NCBI GenBank assembly: GCA_015056625.1
Contig: SVFY01000001.1
Location: 1-64,000 of the forward strand
Direction of reading: 5' to 3'
Length of the DNA stretch: 64,000 nucleotides
Source of the DNA: Butyrivibrio sp.
GTDB taxonomy: Bacteria; Bacillota; Clostridia; Lachnospirales; Lachnospiraceae
The position numbers and the translations under genes are program-made. Below are positions 43,583 through 53,356 of the stretch, piece after piece. The first letter of the stretch is position 1, and each line of letters starts with the position of its first letter. The notes beneath the pieces were generated by a model. It was not told where the DNA came from. It saw nothing but the letters and a program-made list of their open reading frames with translations, and did no database searches.

Positions 43583-44848
43583 TTAACTAAGAGGATTTAA
43601 ATAAAACTCCTTAAAGTCTGTGTAGCCCTGGTCAGAAAGCTGCTGCTTCTGGAACTTCTTGTTCTTGTTCATTCTGACAACAAGAACCTGCTTGCCCAGA
43701 GCTCTTTCCTTCTGAGCTTCTTTGATGATCTCAGAAAGCCTGTCTCCGCCGATTCCCTTCTCAATAAGGAAGGCCTCTTTTTCGCCCTCGCCAGGAATCT
43801 TAAAGCCCTCGTCCATCATGATCATGATGATCCTCTCAAAGCCAATGGAGAAGCCACAGGCAGGAGTGTCCTGTCCAAGGAACTTGCCAACCATCTTGTC
43901 ATATCTTCCGCCGCCACCGCAACTTCCGCCGTACTGTGGCATTGATACTTCGAAGATTGTTCCTGTATAGTAGCTCATTCCACGAACGAGAGTAGGGTCA
44001 AACACCATCTCAAACTTAGAAGTCTTGGTTGCATCTACAGATGCAATGATCTCTGAAAGACCTTCCCTTACCTCATCTGAAAGGAAGTCTCCAAGCATAT
44101 CTGCAATGACCTTAAGGCCATCAAGTCCCTCTTTTCCCTCAGCTGCTCTGAAAAGGTCGAGATACTTGTCGATGGAAGCCTTATCAAAGCCTTCCTTAAG
44201 AAGCTCCTCAGATACGCCATCAATTCCGATCTTGTCCATCTTGTCGAGTGTGATGAACACCTCGTCGTAGCGATCCTCAGGAAAAGAACTATAGGCAGCC
44301 ATAGCCTTGAGGATCTGCCTGTCATTGATCCTTATTTTAAAGTCTTCAAAGCCAAGTCTTCCAAGGGTTGTTGTAGTTGCAAGGATAAGCTCTATCTCAG
44401 CAAGGTTTGAAGCCTCTCCCAAAATATCAATATCGCACTGCATGAACTGACGATATCTCCCCTTCTGAGGTCTGTCAGCTCTCCAAACATTTCCCATCTG
44501 AAGCGCCTTGAATGGAGAAGGGAGCTCTCCCTGGTGCGCTGCATAGAAACGCACAAGAGGAACTGTAAGGTCATAGCGAAGACCGGAATCAGTAAGATCA
44601 TTCTCGCTCTGTGCTGTCTCAAGATTGAGCTTCTCGCCCCTCTTCATTACCTTGAAGATGAGCTTTTCATTTTCTCCGCCCTGCTTGCTGTTGAGATTAG
44701 CAAGGCTCTCCACTGCAGGAGTCTCAATAGATGTAAAACCAAACTCGCCATAGGTTTTTTTTATGATGCCAATGGCATAATCCCTAAGCTGCATCTCAGC
44801 CGGGAGAATATCCTTCATACCGGTTACAGGTTTTTTAACAAGTGACAT
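43583..44848 (-). CDS. hisS: Histidyl-tRNA synthetase
   Basis: HisS charges tRNAHis. The 421-residue class II synthetase has motif 1 around GFTSIETPAVES, motif 2 in VWRADRPQKGRYRQFMQCDIDILGE, the histidine loops (LVRGMSYYTGTIFE) and motif 3 in FSIGFERI, plus a C-terminal anticodon-binding domain. GGAGGATAG precedes the ATG. It heads the hisS-CNNM/CBS unit. The 105-nt upstream gap holds a promoter and a leader hairpin but is too short for a complete T-box. Confidence 0.97.
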   Translation of the reverse strand: MSLVKKPVTGMKDILPAEMQLRDYAIGIIKKTYGEFGFTSIETPAVESLANLNSKQGGENEKLIFKVMKRGEKLNLETAQSENDLTDSGLRYDLTVPLVRFYAAHQGELPSPFKALQMGNVWRADRPQKGRYRQFMQCDIDILGEASNLAEIELILATTTTLGRLGFEDFKIRINDRQILKAMAAYSSFPEDRYDEVFITLDKMDKIGIDGVSEELLKEGFDKASIDKYLDLFRAAEGKEGLDGLKVIADMLGDFLSDEVREGLSEIIASVDATKTSKFEMVFDPTLVRGMSYYTGTIFEVSMPQYGGSCGGGGRYDKMVGKFLGQDTPACGFSIGFERIIMIMMDEGFKIPGEGEKEAFLIEKGIGGDRLSEIIKEAQKERALGKQVLVVRMNKNKKFQKQQLSDQGYTDFKEFYLNPLS

Positions 44849-44872
44849 AAAACTATCCTCCTAATACAAATC

Positions 44873-44912
44873 CAGTGTGACGCTCTTTAGGTGACAAACG
44901 GGCGACACACTG
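44873..44912 (-). other. Leader hairpin in the hisS 5' region
   Basis: CAGTGTG (44873-44879) pairs with CACACTG (44906-44912), with a G-C pairing inside. It sits between the promoter and the hisS ribosome site. No T-box consensus (AGGGTGGNACCGCG) is present, so it is only a candidate leader structure. Confidence 0.4.
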
Positions 44913-44916
44913 ATAG

Positions 44917-44946
44917 ATTGTACTATATTAGCGCCTTTTTTGGCAA
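44917..44946 (-). promoter_or_regulatory. hisS promoter
   Basis: TTGCCA (44941-44946, five of six matches) and TACAAT (44917-44922, five of six) are spaced 18 bp on the minus strand, just downstream of the EAL gene stop. Confidence 0.65.
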
Positions 44947-44953
44947 CGTATTA

Positions 44954-46909
44954 TTAATGGTTGTTGTTTCTAAGAAACTCAAGAAAACTGTCCTTTGGCA
45001 TTGGCCTTGCATAAAAGAATCCCTGGATGTTGTCACAGCCAACTCTTATGATCTGCTTGGCCTGTTCCTCTGTTTCAACTCCCTCTGCCACAATTTCTTT
45101 TCCCAAAGCTTTGATGATCTTGACCATATTGATCATAACCATGTAGCTTGTCTCTGATTCAAAGGCTGACTGGACAATACTCTTGTCAAGCTTAAAGAGA
45201 TTAACAGGAAGAGACGCGATCCTGGCAATGTTGGAGTATCCTGTTCCAAAGTCATCCATGGAGAACTTGATTCCCTTTTCCATAAGTATTTCTATATTCT
45301 CTTCCATAGCAGAAGAAATGCCTTCTGAGAAAGTCTCAGTCACCTCAAAGTTGATCTGATCAGGACTTATGCCATACCTATTCATGGTCCTTAAGATGTT
45401 ATCTGCAAGATTCGCCTGGATGCAGTCTACAACCGACAGATTCACCTCCACGTATTCAAGGCCATGGGCCGTGGCATCAGATTCTGAGAGCATCTTACAT
45501 ACGCTGTCAAGAACGAAGGCGTCAATCTCAATGACCTTACCATTTCTTTCTGCCACTGGCATGAACACAGCAGGTGATATGAATCCAAGATGGGGATCCC
45601 TCAGTCTTAACAATGCCTCGCAGGATACGAACCTGCCCTTTTCAGGGTTGTAGATAGGCTGATAATATACTTCCAAAAGCCCGTCATCGAGAGCTCTTTT
45701 AACTATAGAATCTATCTTCTTGTCGTGTTCAACGTGCTTGAGGTTAAGGTCTGAAACTCTGAGCACATCCTTGTTGTGGCGAAGTATAGCCTTATTGATG
45801 ACACCTCTTACCTCATTGAACTTATCAAGACTGTCTATCTCATCAGGAAATCCTATTACATATGGATGCTGAATGAGCCTTACTTCCTCGTCGTTGATTA
45901 TCCAGTTCTCCTTAAAGCGTTTCCTGATCTGTTCTGCCACCTTCTCGATCATCTGATCATCAGGATCAACCCCGGGGAACACCAATAGAAAGCTTCCATC
46001 ATCGGTAAAAAAGATATTTCCATCCTGGCTCATCTGCTTAAGGTAGGAGGTTATCTGGTTCAAAAGCTCAGACACAGCCTCTAATGACTGACCGCCTGTA
46101 ATTGCATTAAGTCTCTCAATGTACACTCCAAATACAGTGAACATCTTCTTCTGGATAAGGTTGTTTCCAACGATGAAATCCAGGGCATTTCTGGTTCCTG
46201 CCCCAGACTGGCTATCCACGAACTCGCTGGGATTCTGGAAAGTGTAAACACAAAGAAGGATGGACAGGGATACTGCAAACTCAAAAAGAGAAGTTGACCT
46301 TGTCAAAAAGCGCACTGGTACAGACAGAAGCATCAACAGGAAATAAGCTACTAGCGAAACCTGTTTTTCAGTGCTCATTCCCCTTGCATATTTAAAGAAC
46401 AGATAGATGGCAAATGGGAAATAGATCCACAGGCCAAGGCCTACTGTAATACCCTGAGGGTATCTGTAGCGAAGGTCCCCTATTTCGTCGAAATAGTAGA
46501 AGAAATCAATTACAAAGCCGCTCACAAAGAATACGAGCATATAAAGCTGTGGCAGGAAAAGGATAGTTTTTTTCCAGAACTTATCAATTTCTAGCCTGTA
46601 GATCGAGAGCATATAGAGCATGGACAGATAGGCCATGGTATAGGCGCACAGCTTCTCCACCACTACCACAGTGTTGTTAAAATCGCTGGAAAAAGCCACA
46701 TGGATAGCGTTTATGTTCATCCAGAGGCTGTGGAACAGGCCAGCGCTATTAAGCAGCACCGCATCTGCAATGATAAACCCAAAAATCTGCTTTTGCCTGT
46801 TGTCATACACCTCTTCTGAGGCATTGATAACAAACGCAACCAGAATTATGAGCAAGGATGCGATGGAGAAATATATATTGTAATTGTAGGGGTCCATGCC
46901 AAAAACCAT
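44954..46909 (-). CDS. Membrane c-di-GMP phosphodiesterase (EAL), canonical
   Basis: The 651-residue protein has about seven or eight N-terminal TM helices (residues 10-225), a degenerate GGDEF-like middle part with no GGDEF signature, and a C-terminal EAL domain (about 400-645). Catalytic motifs are intact: SCEALLRLRDP, EVNLSV, NFEVTE, SMDDFGTGYS, FKLDKS, VAEGVETEEQ and IQGFFY. It should hydrolyse c-di-GMP to pGpG. GAGGG precedes the ATG. The gene starts 2 nt after the stop of a degenerate paralogue, so the pair is co-translated and may form a heterodimer. Confidence 0.92.
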   Translation of the reverse strand: MVFGMDPYNYNIYFSIASLLIILVAFVINASEEVYDNRQKQIFGFIIADAVLLNSAGLFHSLWMNINAIHVAFSSDFNNTVVVVEKLCAYTMAYLSMLYMLSIYRLEIDKFWKKTILFLPQLYMLVFFVSGFVIDFFYYFDEIGDLRYRYPQGITVGLGLWIYFPFAIYLFFKYARGMSTEKQVSLVAYFLLMLLSVPVRFLTRSTSLFEFAVSLSILLCVYTFQNPSEFVDSQSGAGTRNALDFIVGNNLIQKKMFTVFGVYIERLNAITGGQSLEAVSELLNQITSYLKQMSQDGNIFFTDDGSFLLVFPGVDPDDQMIEKVAEQIRKRFKENWIINDEEVRLIQHPYVIGFPDEIDSLDKFNEVRGVINKAILRHNKDVLRVSDLNLKHVEHDKKIDSIVKRALDDGLLEVYYQPIYNPEKGRFVSCEALLRLRDPHLGFISPAVFMPVAERNGKVIEIDAFVLDSVCKMLSESDATAHGLEYVEVNLSVVDCIQANLADNILRTMNRYGISPDQINFEVTETFSEGISSAMEENIEILMEKGIKFSMDDFGTGYSNIARIASLPVNLFKLDKSIVQSAFESETSYMVMINMVKIIKALGKEIVAEGVETEEQAKQIIRVGCDNIQGFFYARPMPKDSFLEFLRNNNH

Positions 46910-46911
46910 CT

Positions 46912-48864
46912 TTATCCCTCTTCAAAATACTCGTCGATATATTTTACAAAAGAGCTGTCCTTCATAGGTCTTCCCATGTAGTCTCCCATAAGGAAATCAC
47001 AGCCGATCTTCTCGGCAATCTCTTTTTCTTTTTCCGAATCGATGCCAGTTGCACCAACGAAAATACTGATATCGTGGAACAGGTTTACGATTCCGCAGGC
47101 AACCCGGAACATAACATCAGACTCTCCTGCTTTTACCAGGATCTCGTGGTCAAGGTTCACCTGTGTCACAGGAAGGGCAAGAATCTTATCAAGATCGCCG
47201 TATCCGCTTCCGAATTTATCCACAACAATAGAACACTTCATCTCACCAAGGAGCTTTAGGTTTCTTTCAGCAACAGAGTTCATGGTGGACACAGTGGTCT
47301 CAGTAAGCTTTAGGGTTATCCAGGAGGCTTCTGCTCTCTCTTCCCTTATGATCTTCTTAAGACGCCTTACAAGGTCATTTCTTGAAATCTCGCCCTGGCT
47401 CATGCCTACAATAGCCCTGTACCTGCCATTCTTGTCCCCTGCATTCCAAAAAGCCAGCGCTCTGCAGGCCTTTCTGTAGACAAATTCATCTGTTTCAAGA
47501 AGCGCCTGGCTTACTCTGGTATCCGGAATGTTGCCTCTCATATCAATCTCATTTCCGTATTCGTCAATAAAGAAACAAAGAGCGTCAGCACAGTAATTGA
47601 TCTTGTAAGCCTTGGACAGCATAGGCTGGAACTTCACCAGGGCCGTCTTCTTGTCAATGTTGTTCCTTGCAATGACATCATAGTCCATTACCTTTTCCAG
47701 TTCATCGATGCCAGTCTTATGGATATCCACGATCACATCTTTATCCAGCTCAATGCCGTCAATTACAGCATCCACCTTGGTTATGAGCTCAGCAGCAGTC
47801 TTGTAGTCGCTTGGGTAGTTGATCATAAAGCAGTGTCCCTCTGCCTTGATGGACATGTTGCCAAACGCCCATGGCTCATGAAGTCTTTGCGCGATGGCAT
47901 GCAATAGAGCATTTATCTTCTTTGAGTCTGTGGAATGGATGATCACAGCAAATACGTAATCAGAGTACCTGTATGCGTAGCTCTGAAGCCTGTAATCTTT
48001 TCTGCCAACATTCTTGAGGTAGTTTGCGATCTTTTTCATGACACTAAGAGCCTGGGCATAACCGATCTCGTCGCTCAAAGCTCTGATGTTATCTATAGTC
48101 ACAAAGATTGTAGTGTTGGCATTATTTCTTTCTGTTTTTATATCAAGGCCTTCAAGGAAAGCCTTTCTGTTTAAGATATTGAGGCTGTCATCTACCATCT
48201 CACTTGGGTTTTGGAGTGAGATATAAACCAGAGTGATGGAAAGGGCGCTCATGAGGTTTTCGATGAGAACGTTGGGGAATAAGAACTGAACTATGACTCC
48301 CGCCACCACCAGCACAACATAGGAAAGGATAACCATCTTGGTCCTGTTTCTCATGTATTTCTTGTATTTGAACAGGATAAAACAGCCATAACCCATGTAA
48401 TAAGTGGCAAGGACATAGTACATAAAGATAAGTGGTCCTCTGTGGTAAAGACCATTTTGATCATAGTAGAAAAGAATCGGAACAAAAATATTGATGAGGA
48501 CCAGAACCACACCAATGACATGGCCCAGCATTACAGTGACGAAATCTATAGGTTTTCTAATGTCCACATATATATCAAGGACGGAAAGGATATAGATAAG
48601 ATAGCAGAATCCGGAACCTAAATGGGCTATAAAATAAACAGAGCCAAAGAACATCTCAAGGGGATGATACCAGAAAGCAACCACAGGCTTTATCTGCATG
48701 TAGGTTTCACACCGCTCTGCCACAGAAGCTGCAAAAACAGCCAAAAAAAGCATACCATAAGCTCTCTGTCTGTATGCTGGAACCAGCTTTCTGGACAGAG
48801 AGACAACAGCTATTGTAAGTAATATGCAAATAGCGCAGATATCAAAGTAAAAAATATAATGCAT
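46912..48864 (-). CDS. Membrane protein with degenerate GGDEF/EAL domains
   Basis: This 650-residue protein has the same layout as its downstream neighbour: several TM helices (residues 5-220), a GGDEF-like domain (about 235-370) without the signature, and an EAL-like domain. In the latter, the EAL motif is lost around ALCFFIDE, DDFG is VDKFGSGYG, and the catalytic AEGVE is GATGID, so phosphodiesterase activity is very unlikely. It keeps TLKLTETT and FLMGDYMGRP. A non-catalytic c-di-GMP sensor or regulatory partner of the active EAL protein is the likely role. GGAGG lies 6 nt before the ATG. Confidence 0.85.
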   Translation of the reverse strand: MHYIFYFDICAICILLTIAVVSLSRKLVPAYRQRAYGMLFLAVFAASVAERCETYMQIKPVVAFWYHPLEMFFGSVYFIAHLGSGFCYLIYILSVLDIYVDIRKPIDFVTVMLGHVIGVVLVLINIFVPILFYYDQNGLYHRGPLIFMYYVLATYYMGYGCFILFKYKKYMRNRTKMVILSYVVLVVAGVIVQFLFPNVLIENLMSALSITLVYISLQNPSEMVDDSLNILNRKAFLEGLDIKTERNNANTTIFVTIDNIRALSDEIGYAQALSVMKKIANYLKNVGRKDYRLQSYAYRYSDYVFAVIIHSTDSKKINALLHAIAQRLHEPWAFGNMSIKAEGHCFMINYPSDYKTAAELITKVDAVIDGIELDKDVIVDIHKTGIDELEKVMDYDVIARNNIDKKTALVKFQPMLSKAYKINYCADALCFFIDEYGNEIDMRGNIPDTRVSQALLETDEFVYRKACRALAFWNAGDKNGRYRAIVGMSQGEISRNDLVRRLKKIIREERAEASWITLKLTETTVSTMNSVAERNLKLLGEMKCSIVVDKFGSGYGDLDKILALPVTQVNLDHEILVKAGESDVMFRVACGIVNLFHDISIFVGATGIDSEKEKEIAEKIGCDFLMGDYMGRPMKDSSFVKYIDEYFEEG

Positions 48865-48888
48865 GCGCCGCCTCCGGCTTTATTTGGA

Positions 48889-49128
48889 TCAGAGCCACTT
48901 AAGAGGATTGCTTATCTCTTTTGCTCTGGAAAAGATATCATCACTGTTTCTTTTTAAGTACTCTTCCAGATTTCTGATCTCTTCATCGGAAAAGCCATTC
49001 TGCCTCTGGATGATTCCCTCAGGAAGAACACCCTCAGCCAGCTGTCTGCCTGAATCTGTATCTCTTTCAAATTGTACTCTTATGACCTTCTTGCCCTCCT
49101 TGTTTCTAAGGATTGCTGAATAAGTCAT
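48889..49128 (-). CDS. Small protein of unknown function
   Basis: This about 79-residue soluble protein begins MTYSAILRNKEGKKVIRVQFERD and ends in an alpha-helical, charged region (FSDEEIRNLEEYLKRNSDDI). Alternative starts are ATG 49149 (7 residues longer) and 49227; the last lies inside the terminator hairpin of the sugar operon and is unlikely. A weak GTGAG site precedes 49128. It is 24 nt upstream of the degenerate EAL gene and could be its operon partner. I do not recognise the family. Confidence 0.6.
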   Translation of the reverse strand: MTYSAILRNKEGKKVIRVQFERDTDSGRQLAEGVLPEGIIQRQNGFSDEEIRNLEEYLKRNSDDIFSRAKEISNPLKWL

Positions 49129-49189
49129 AGTAATCTCACTATCAAGCATAGGCCTTTCCCTGTATCCCAAAGTCTTAGGGACGAACAAT

Positions 49190-49231
49190 AAAAATAGTGC
49201 TATCGGAGCGCAAAGTTCCGATAACACTATT
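49190..49231 (-). terminator. Terminator of the sugar operon
   Basis: A long stem pairs 49193-49199 with 49225-49231 and 49202-49207 with 49217-49222, with one mismatch region, and is followed on the minus strand by TTTTTATTGTT. It lies 19 nt after the beta-galactosidase stop. Confidence 0.9.
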
Positions 49232-49249
49232 ATACGTCAAATTATGCAA

Positions 49250-51439
49250 TTATGAAATATCGATAATATCTAATGCCGTCAAATGAACACCAAGGAGCCG
49301 GCATGCTTTGCCATCCTCCATCTTTGGCCAGTTCTGAAGATAGATGGCATCTGTCTCTTTTAAAGGCTCGATCTCAAGGTCAAAAGATATCTCTTTTCCA
49401 TTGCCATAAATATCAAAAAATCTCTTAAGTCCAACCTCAAAGTCCTGTCCAGTGTAGAAGTTGTCGCTTACAAGCTCTCCATCCTTGTAGAGGGAAGCAG
49501 TAGAGCCCTCATAAGAGATATTTGCAAAGATCTCAGAAAAGCCATCAAGGCTTCCTGGAAGTGTGATCTTGTATCTTGTGTCGCTTATCTTTTCAAAGGA
49601 AGCTCTCTTGTCATTAAGGATAGCGTTTGTGCCCTCGTAGACTGCAAAAACATCACCTGTTAAGAACTCACCAGAACCTGTTGTTCCAGACACCTTGGCA
49701 AAGCCTGCAGGTACTTTTTCAATGTCAGGATATATCCTGAAGGATGGCTTTACCCTTCCTTCGTCCTCTGAAACTGAAACATAGAGCTTTACCCTGCCAT
49801 CAGCAGTTGTGACTGCTTCGCCCTTTGAAATGATCAGGTGCTGTCTTCCGTCAATTGTGACCTTGACTGCATGAAGAGCCTCATCCTTGGTGAGGGTTAT
49901 GATGCTGTTGCCATCGAGATCTCCTGTGACATCAGCATTTATCTCCCTGTCAGTATCTGTGTAGAATACGTAGGCATCCTTACCTGATCCACAAGCGTCC
50001 CTAAGTATGCAAAGAGGAGTGGCATCTACAGTTAAAAGAGCTTTTTCTCCTACCTTCATGCCAAATGGGTAAAAGAAATAATCTCCATCTTCGATATCTC
50101 TTTTGCCAAAGGAAGCGAGAACCTGGCCATTTTCTGAATATGCGATAAGCTCCTGGTCCTTATGAGCTGCCATCTCGTATCTTCTCTGGTAGTTATTTAC
50201 AAAAAGGTATCCTCTCTTTATATCACCATCAGTCTTGTATCTGACCGCACTTCTAAGACTCTTTAAGTCATCAGGCTTTAATGGATTACCTGGCTGCGCA
50301 GTGTAAGCCATATCTGTCAGGTCATCGCCAAAGTCGTGGATGAAGGTACCAAGGAGCCTTACATGTCTGTAGGTATCCTCCATCTGGCCATACTCACGAA
50401 GGGGAGCGTTAAAGTCATAGGAGCAGATAGGAAGGTCATTGGGATAGCCTGTTTCTCTTGATTCCTGCAAAGTTGTAAGCTTGCCCTTTGGATTGGTGCC
50501 GCCATGGTACATATAGTAGCCCACAAGGTTTGCACCGCTTGCGATCTTGACCATGGTCATGGCCTCTGTATCATCGCCTGTAGCAACGGGTCTTCTGTGC
50601 TTCGTTACCTGAAGCCCGCCTCCAAGCTCTGCTGTAAGATATGGGAACTTGTCCATGTCAAAGGTGATGCCATCTCCAAGGCCGTGGTCTGATCCGATGT
50701 TGTGGTCATTCCTCTCCCTTGTGAAGATATAATTGCCGCTTGGTTCGATCTCTGTGGTCCTCTGATCCCATGGTGCTTCGCAGTAGCCGCCCATTACCGG
50801 CAGCATTCCACCTGTCACAGCGCCTCCCCAGCCTGTTGCAGTATAGATAGGAGTTACAAAGCCAATCTCTTTTGCCATGGCTAAGAGGGTCTTCATGTGC
50901 TCTTCGCCCTCTTCTCCGTTCTTACCGCCGCAGTGGCCATATTCATTTTCGATCTGGATACCTATTACAGGGCCGCCCTCTCCAATAAAGAAGCCCCTTG
51001 CCTGCTCATAGGTCTTTTCATAAAAAGCTCTTACGTGCTGAAGGTACCTTGGAGCGCTAGTCCTTACTTCATAGCCGCCTTCCTTAGCGTCCTGTAAAAG
51101 CCAGTCAGGGAAGCCTCCGTTTCTTGCTTCGCCGTGGGCCCATGGGCCAATTCGAAGGATGCAGTATAGTCCGCATTTTTTAACTGTTTCAAGGAATTTC
51201 TTAAGATTTCTATCCCCTGTAAAATCAAACTCTCCGTGAACCTCTTCGTGGTGGATCCAGATAACATACAGTGAAACTATGTCTATCCCACCAGCCTTCA
51301 TTTTCAAAAGTTCTTCTTCCCAGTACTTGTTTGGGTATCTGCTAAAATGCATCTCTCCCATCATGGGAAAAAAGCGCTTTCCATCTACCAGTAAGCTGAT
51401 CTGGTCGAAGGTCACTTCTGACCTGTCTGTGATCTTCAT
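49250..51439 (-). CDS. Beta-galactosidase, glycoside hydrolase family 35
   Basis: The 729-residue enzyme lacks a signal peptide, so it acts on imported oligosaccharides in the cytoplasm. The GH35 barrel begins with FFPMMGEMHFSRYP, has RIGPWAHGEARNGGFP, the acid/base Glu in GIQIENEYG and the nucleophile Glu in YLTAELGGG; the C-terminal half is beta-rich. It should release terminal beta-galactose, though some members use other galactosides. AGGAG precedes the ATG by 6 nt. It is 10 nt downstream of lacI-type gene and last in the operon with a MalEFG-like importer. Confidence 0.92.
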   Translation of the reverse strand: MKITDRSEVTFDQISLLVDGKRFFPMMGEMHFSRYPNKYWEEELLKMKAGGIDIVSLYVIWIHHEEVHGEFDFTGDRNLKKFLETVKKCGLYCILRIGPWAHGEARNGGFPDWLLQDAKEGGYEVRTSAPRYLQHVRAFYEKTYEQARGFFIGEGGPVIGIQIENEYGHCGGKNGEEGEEHMKTLLAMAKEIGFVTPIYTATGWGGAVTGGMLPVMGGYCEAPWDQRTTEIEPSGNYIFTRERNDHNIGSDHGLGDGITFDMDKFPYLTAELGGGLQVTKHRRPVATGDDTEAMTMVKIASGANLVGYYMYHGGTNPKGKLTTLQESRETGYPNDLPICSYDFNAPLREYGQMEDTYRHVRLLGTFIHDFGDDLTDMAYTAQPGNPLKPDDLKSLRSAVRYKTDGDIKRGYLFVNNYQRRYEMAAHKDQELIAYSENGQVLASFGKRDIEDGDYFFYPFGMKVGEKALLTVDATPLCILRDACGSGKDAYVFYTDTDREINADVTGDLDGNSIITLTKDEALHAVKVTIDGRQHLIISKGEAVTTADGRVKLYVSVSEDEGRVKPSFRIYPDIEKVPAGFAKVSGTTGSGEFLTGDVFAVYEGTNAILNDKRASFEKISDTRYKITLPGSLDGFSEIFANISYEGSTASLYKDGELVSDNFYTGQDFEVGLKRFFDIYGNGKEISFDLEIEPLKETDAIYLQNWPKMEDGKACRLLGVHLTALDIIDIS

Positions 51440-51449
51440 AACTTGCTCC

Positions 51450-52445
51450 TCATTTCGTACTTTCTTTTAAAATAACTTCATAGCCGCCCAGGGTCTTGCT
51501 GGACACATAGCCCCCGGCAATCATATCAAGAAGTGTCTTGGCTGCATTCGCACCAAGATTTCTGTCGTTAAAATTAAGGGACGTAACTGACGGCACAGCG
51601 TTCTCCAAAATAGAACTGTTGTAGAAGGATGCAATGCGAAGGTCTTCAGGGATCCTTATGTGCTCATCCCTGCACCTGGACATAACTTCTCCCGCTACGG
51701 CATCATCCATGCATACTATTCCGTCGATGTTTTTCTTTTGCAGTTCCTTTAGTATGTTTCCAACCTTTGATACATCCTCAACCTCAAGGTAGATAAGACC
51801 TTGGTCAACAGGAATGCCCGCCTCTTCAAAGGCAGCTAAAAAGCCTTCATGCCTTGTCCTTGTTATGATGTGGTTGGTGTTACCGCCAATAAGAGCAAGC
51901 CTCTTAAGCCCCTTGGCAATAAGGATAGACGTCAGTTCCTTGCAGGCAGAGAAATTATCATTGTCCACATAGATTACATCGCTGTCGTAGGTCTTGCCAA
52001 CAGCCACAAATGGAATCCCTGAATTCTTAAGGTAATATACTGCGTTGTCTCTTACCAGGGTCCTTGTAAGAATGATCCCATCCACTTTGTGGTTGTTAAT
52101 GATCCTCTTGATACCTGATATGTCGTCTCCGCTTACCAAGGAAACAATAACATCATATCCAAAGCCTGATGTAACCTCGCTGATGCCTATCATGCAGCGC
52201 TGGAAAAAAGGAAGATCAACTGCATTATAATCATCCGGCCATACCACGCCTATGTTGTAGGTCTTTTGCCCTGCAAGCGCCCTTGCATTTATATTGGGTA
52301 TGTAATTATGTTCTTCGATGAAGCTCATGACCTTCTGCCTGGTGTCATCCCCAACTCTCCCCTTTCCCGAAATAGCTCGGGAAACAGTTGTCTTGGAGAT
52401 TCCAAGGGCTCTGGCCACATCATCGATCGTTATTTTTGAGCCCAT
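51450..52445 (-). CDS. LacI-family transcriptional regulator of the sugar operon
   Basis: The 331-residue protein has the LacI helix-turn-helix ITIDDVARALGISKTTVSRAI and hinge YIPNINARALA (residues 1-58), and a periplasmic-binding-like effector domain (60-331). The effector should be a sugar related to the imported galactoside. It is encoded inside the operon it probably controls, between the permeases and GH35 gene; several 12-bp LacI-type motifs occur upstream of the first gene. Its ribosome site is weak. Confidence 0.93.
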   Translation of the reverse strand: MGSKITIDDVARALGISKTTVSRAISGKGRVGDDTRQKVMSFIEEHNYIPNINARALAGQKTYNIGVVWPDDYNAVDLPFFQRCMIGISEVTSGFGYDVIVSLVSGDDISGIKRIINNHKVDGIILTRTLVRDNAVYYLKNSGIPFVAVGKTYDSDVIYVDNDNFSACKELTSILIAKGLKRLALIGGNTNHIITRTRHEGFLAAFEEAGIPVDQGLIYLEVEDVSKVGNILKELQKKNIDGIVCMDDAVAGEVMSRCRDEHIRIPEDLRIASFYNSSILENAVPSVTSLNFNDRNLGANAAKTLLDMIAGGYVSSKTLGGYEVILKESTK

Positions 52446-52492
52446 AAGTTTATTTTGTCCTTCTTTGCCAAATTCATAAGAAAGTTCTGCTC

Positions 52493-53356
52493 TTAGCCTT
52501 TTACAGCGCCACCTGTTACACCTTCAACATAGTATTTCTGAAGGAACATGAACAGAAGTGTTACAGGAATTGCAACCAAAACGCCGCCTGCACAGAATCT
52601 TGTGAAATATCCCTGATAGTCGTTGGTCCATACCCATCTGGTCATACCTACTGCAACGTTGTAGCTTGTGTCGTGACCAAAAGCTACATATGAAGCAAAT
52701 ACGTAGTCGCACCATGGAGCCATAAATGCAACCAGTGCAGTGTAGATGATTATAGGCTTACTCATTGGGATGATCATTGTAAGGAATATCCTTGCTCTGG
52801 TGGCGCCGTCAATTCTTGCAGCCTCGTCAAGAGCCTTGGGTATTGTATCAAAGTATCCCTTGCAGACATAGTATCCCATTCCAGAGCTTGCAACAGAAAC
52901 CAGGATAAGACCTGGGATAGCGCCAGCCTGAGTAAGTCCAAACTGTTTAAGAAGGAAGTACAGGCAGATCATGGTAAGGAATCCGGGGAACATTCCAAGG
53001 ATCAGCCAGAATCTCATAAGGAATGTTCTTCCTGCAAATCTCATTCTTGAAAGAACGTAGCTTACGCAAAGCTGGATAAGTGTCTGAAGAACTGCCACGC
53101 ACACAGCGATGACTATTGTGTTTTTGTACCATAAAAGGTAATTGGTCTGGGCTGTATCAAAGAGGAACTTGTAGTTATCAAGGCTAAAGCTCTTTGGCAC
53201 AAGGTAATCAACCATTCCGCCATACTCTGTGGCATAGGACCTGAAGCTCTGAAGCACAAGCCCCACGAATGGGAACAGCCAGATAATGCTTATGATCACC
53301 AAAAGTATATATGTAAGTACATTGCTTATTGTTTTCTTTGTTTTGTATGATTTCAT
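52493..53356 (-). CDS. Sugar ABC transporter permease (MalG-like)
   Basis: The 287-residue inner-membrane protein has six TM helices and the coupling loop EAARIDGATRARIFLTMIIPMSKP (EAA motif). It ends with the typical short basic tail GAVKG. Its ATG overlaps the malF-type stop by one base (TAATG). It completes a carbohydrate-uptake-1 importer; no ATPase gene is in the operon, so a shared MsmK/MalK-type ATPase encoded elsewhere is presumably used. Confidence 0.94.
   Translation of the reverse strand: MKSYKTKKTISNVLTYILLVIISIIWLFPFVGLVLQSFRSYATEYGGMVDYLVPKSFSLDNYKFLFDTAQTNYLLWYKNTIVIAVCVAVLQTLIQLCVSYVLSRMRFAGRTFLMRFWLILGMFPGFLTMICLYFLLKQFGLTQAGAIPGLILVSVASSGMGYYVCKGYFDTIPKALDEAARIDGATRARIFLTMIIPMSKPIIIYTALVAFMAPWCDYVFASYVAFGHDTSYNVAVGMTRWVWTNDYQGYFTRFCAGGVLVAIPVTLLFMFLQKYYVEGVTGGAVKG

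Noticed and set aside
44849-44953. T-box riboswitch for hisS.
   Set aside because: The gap is about 105 nt, holds a promoter within it, and lacks the T-box consensus and antiterminator.
49129-49227. Longer start for the small gene at 48889.
   Set aside because: An ATG at 49227 lies inside the terminator hairpin of the sugar operon; a shorter start is more plausible, though 49149 remains possible.
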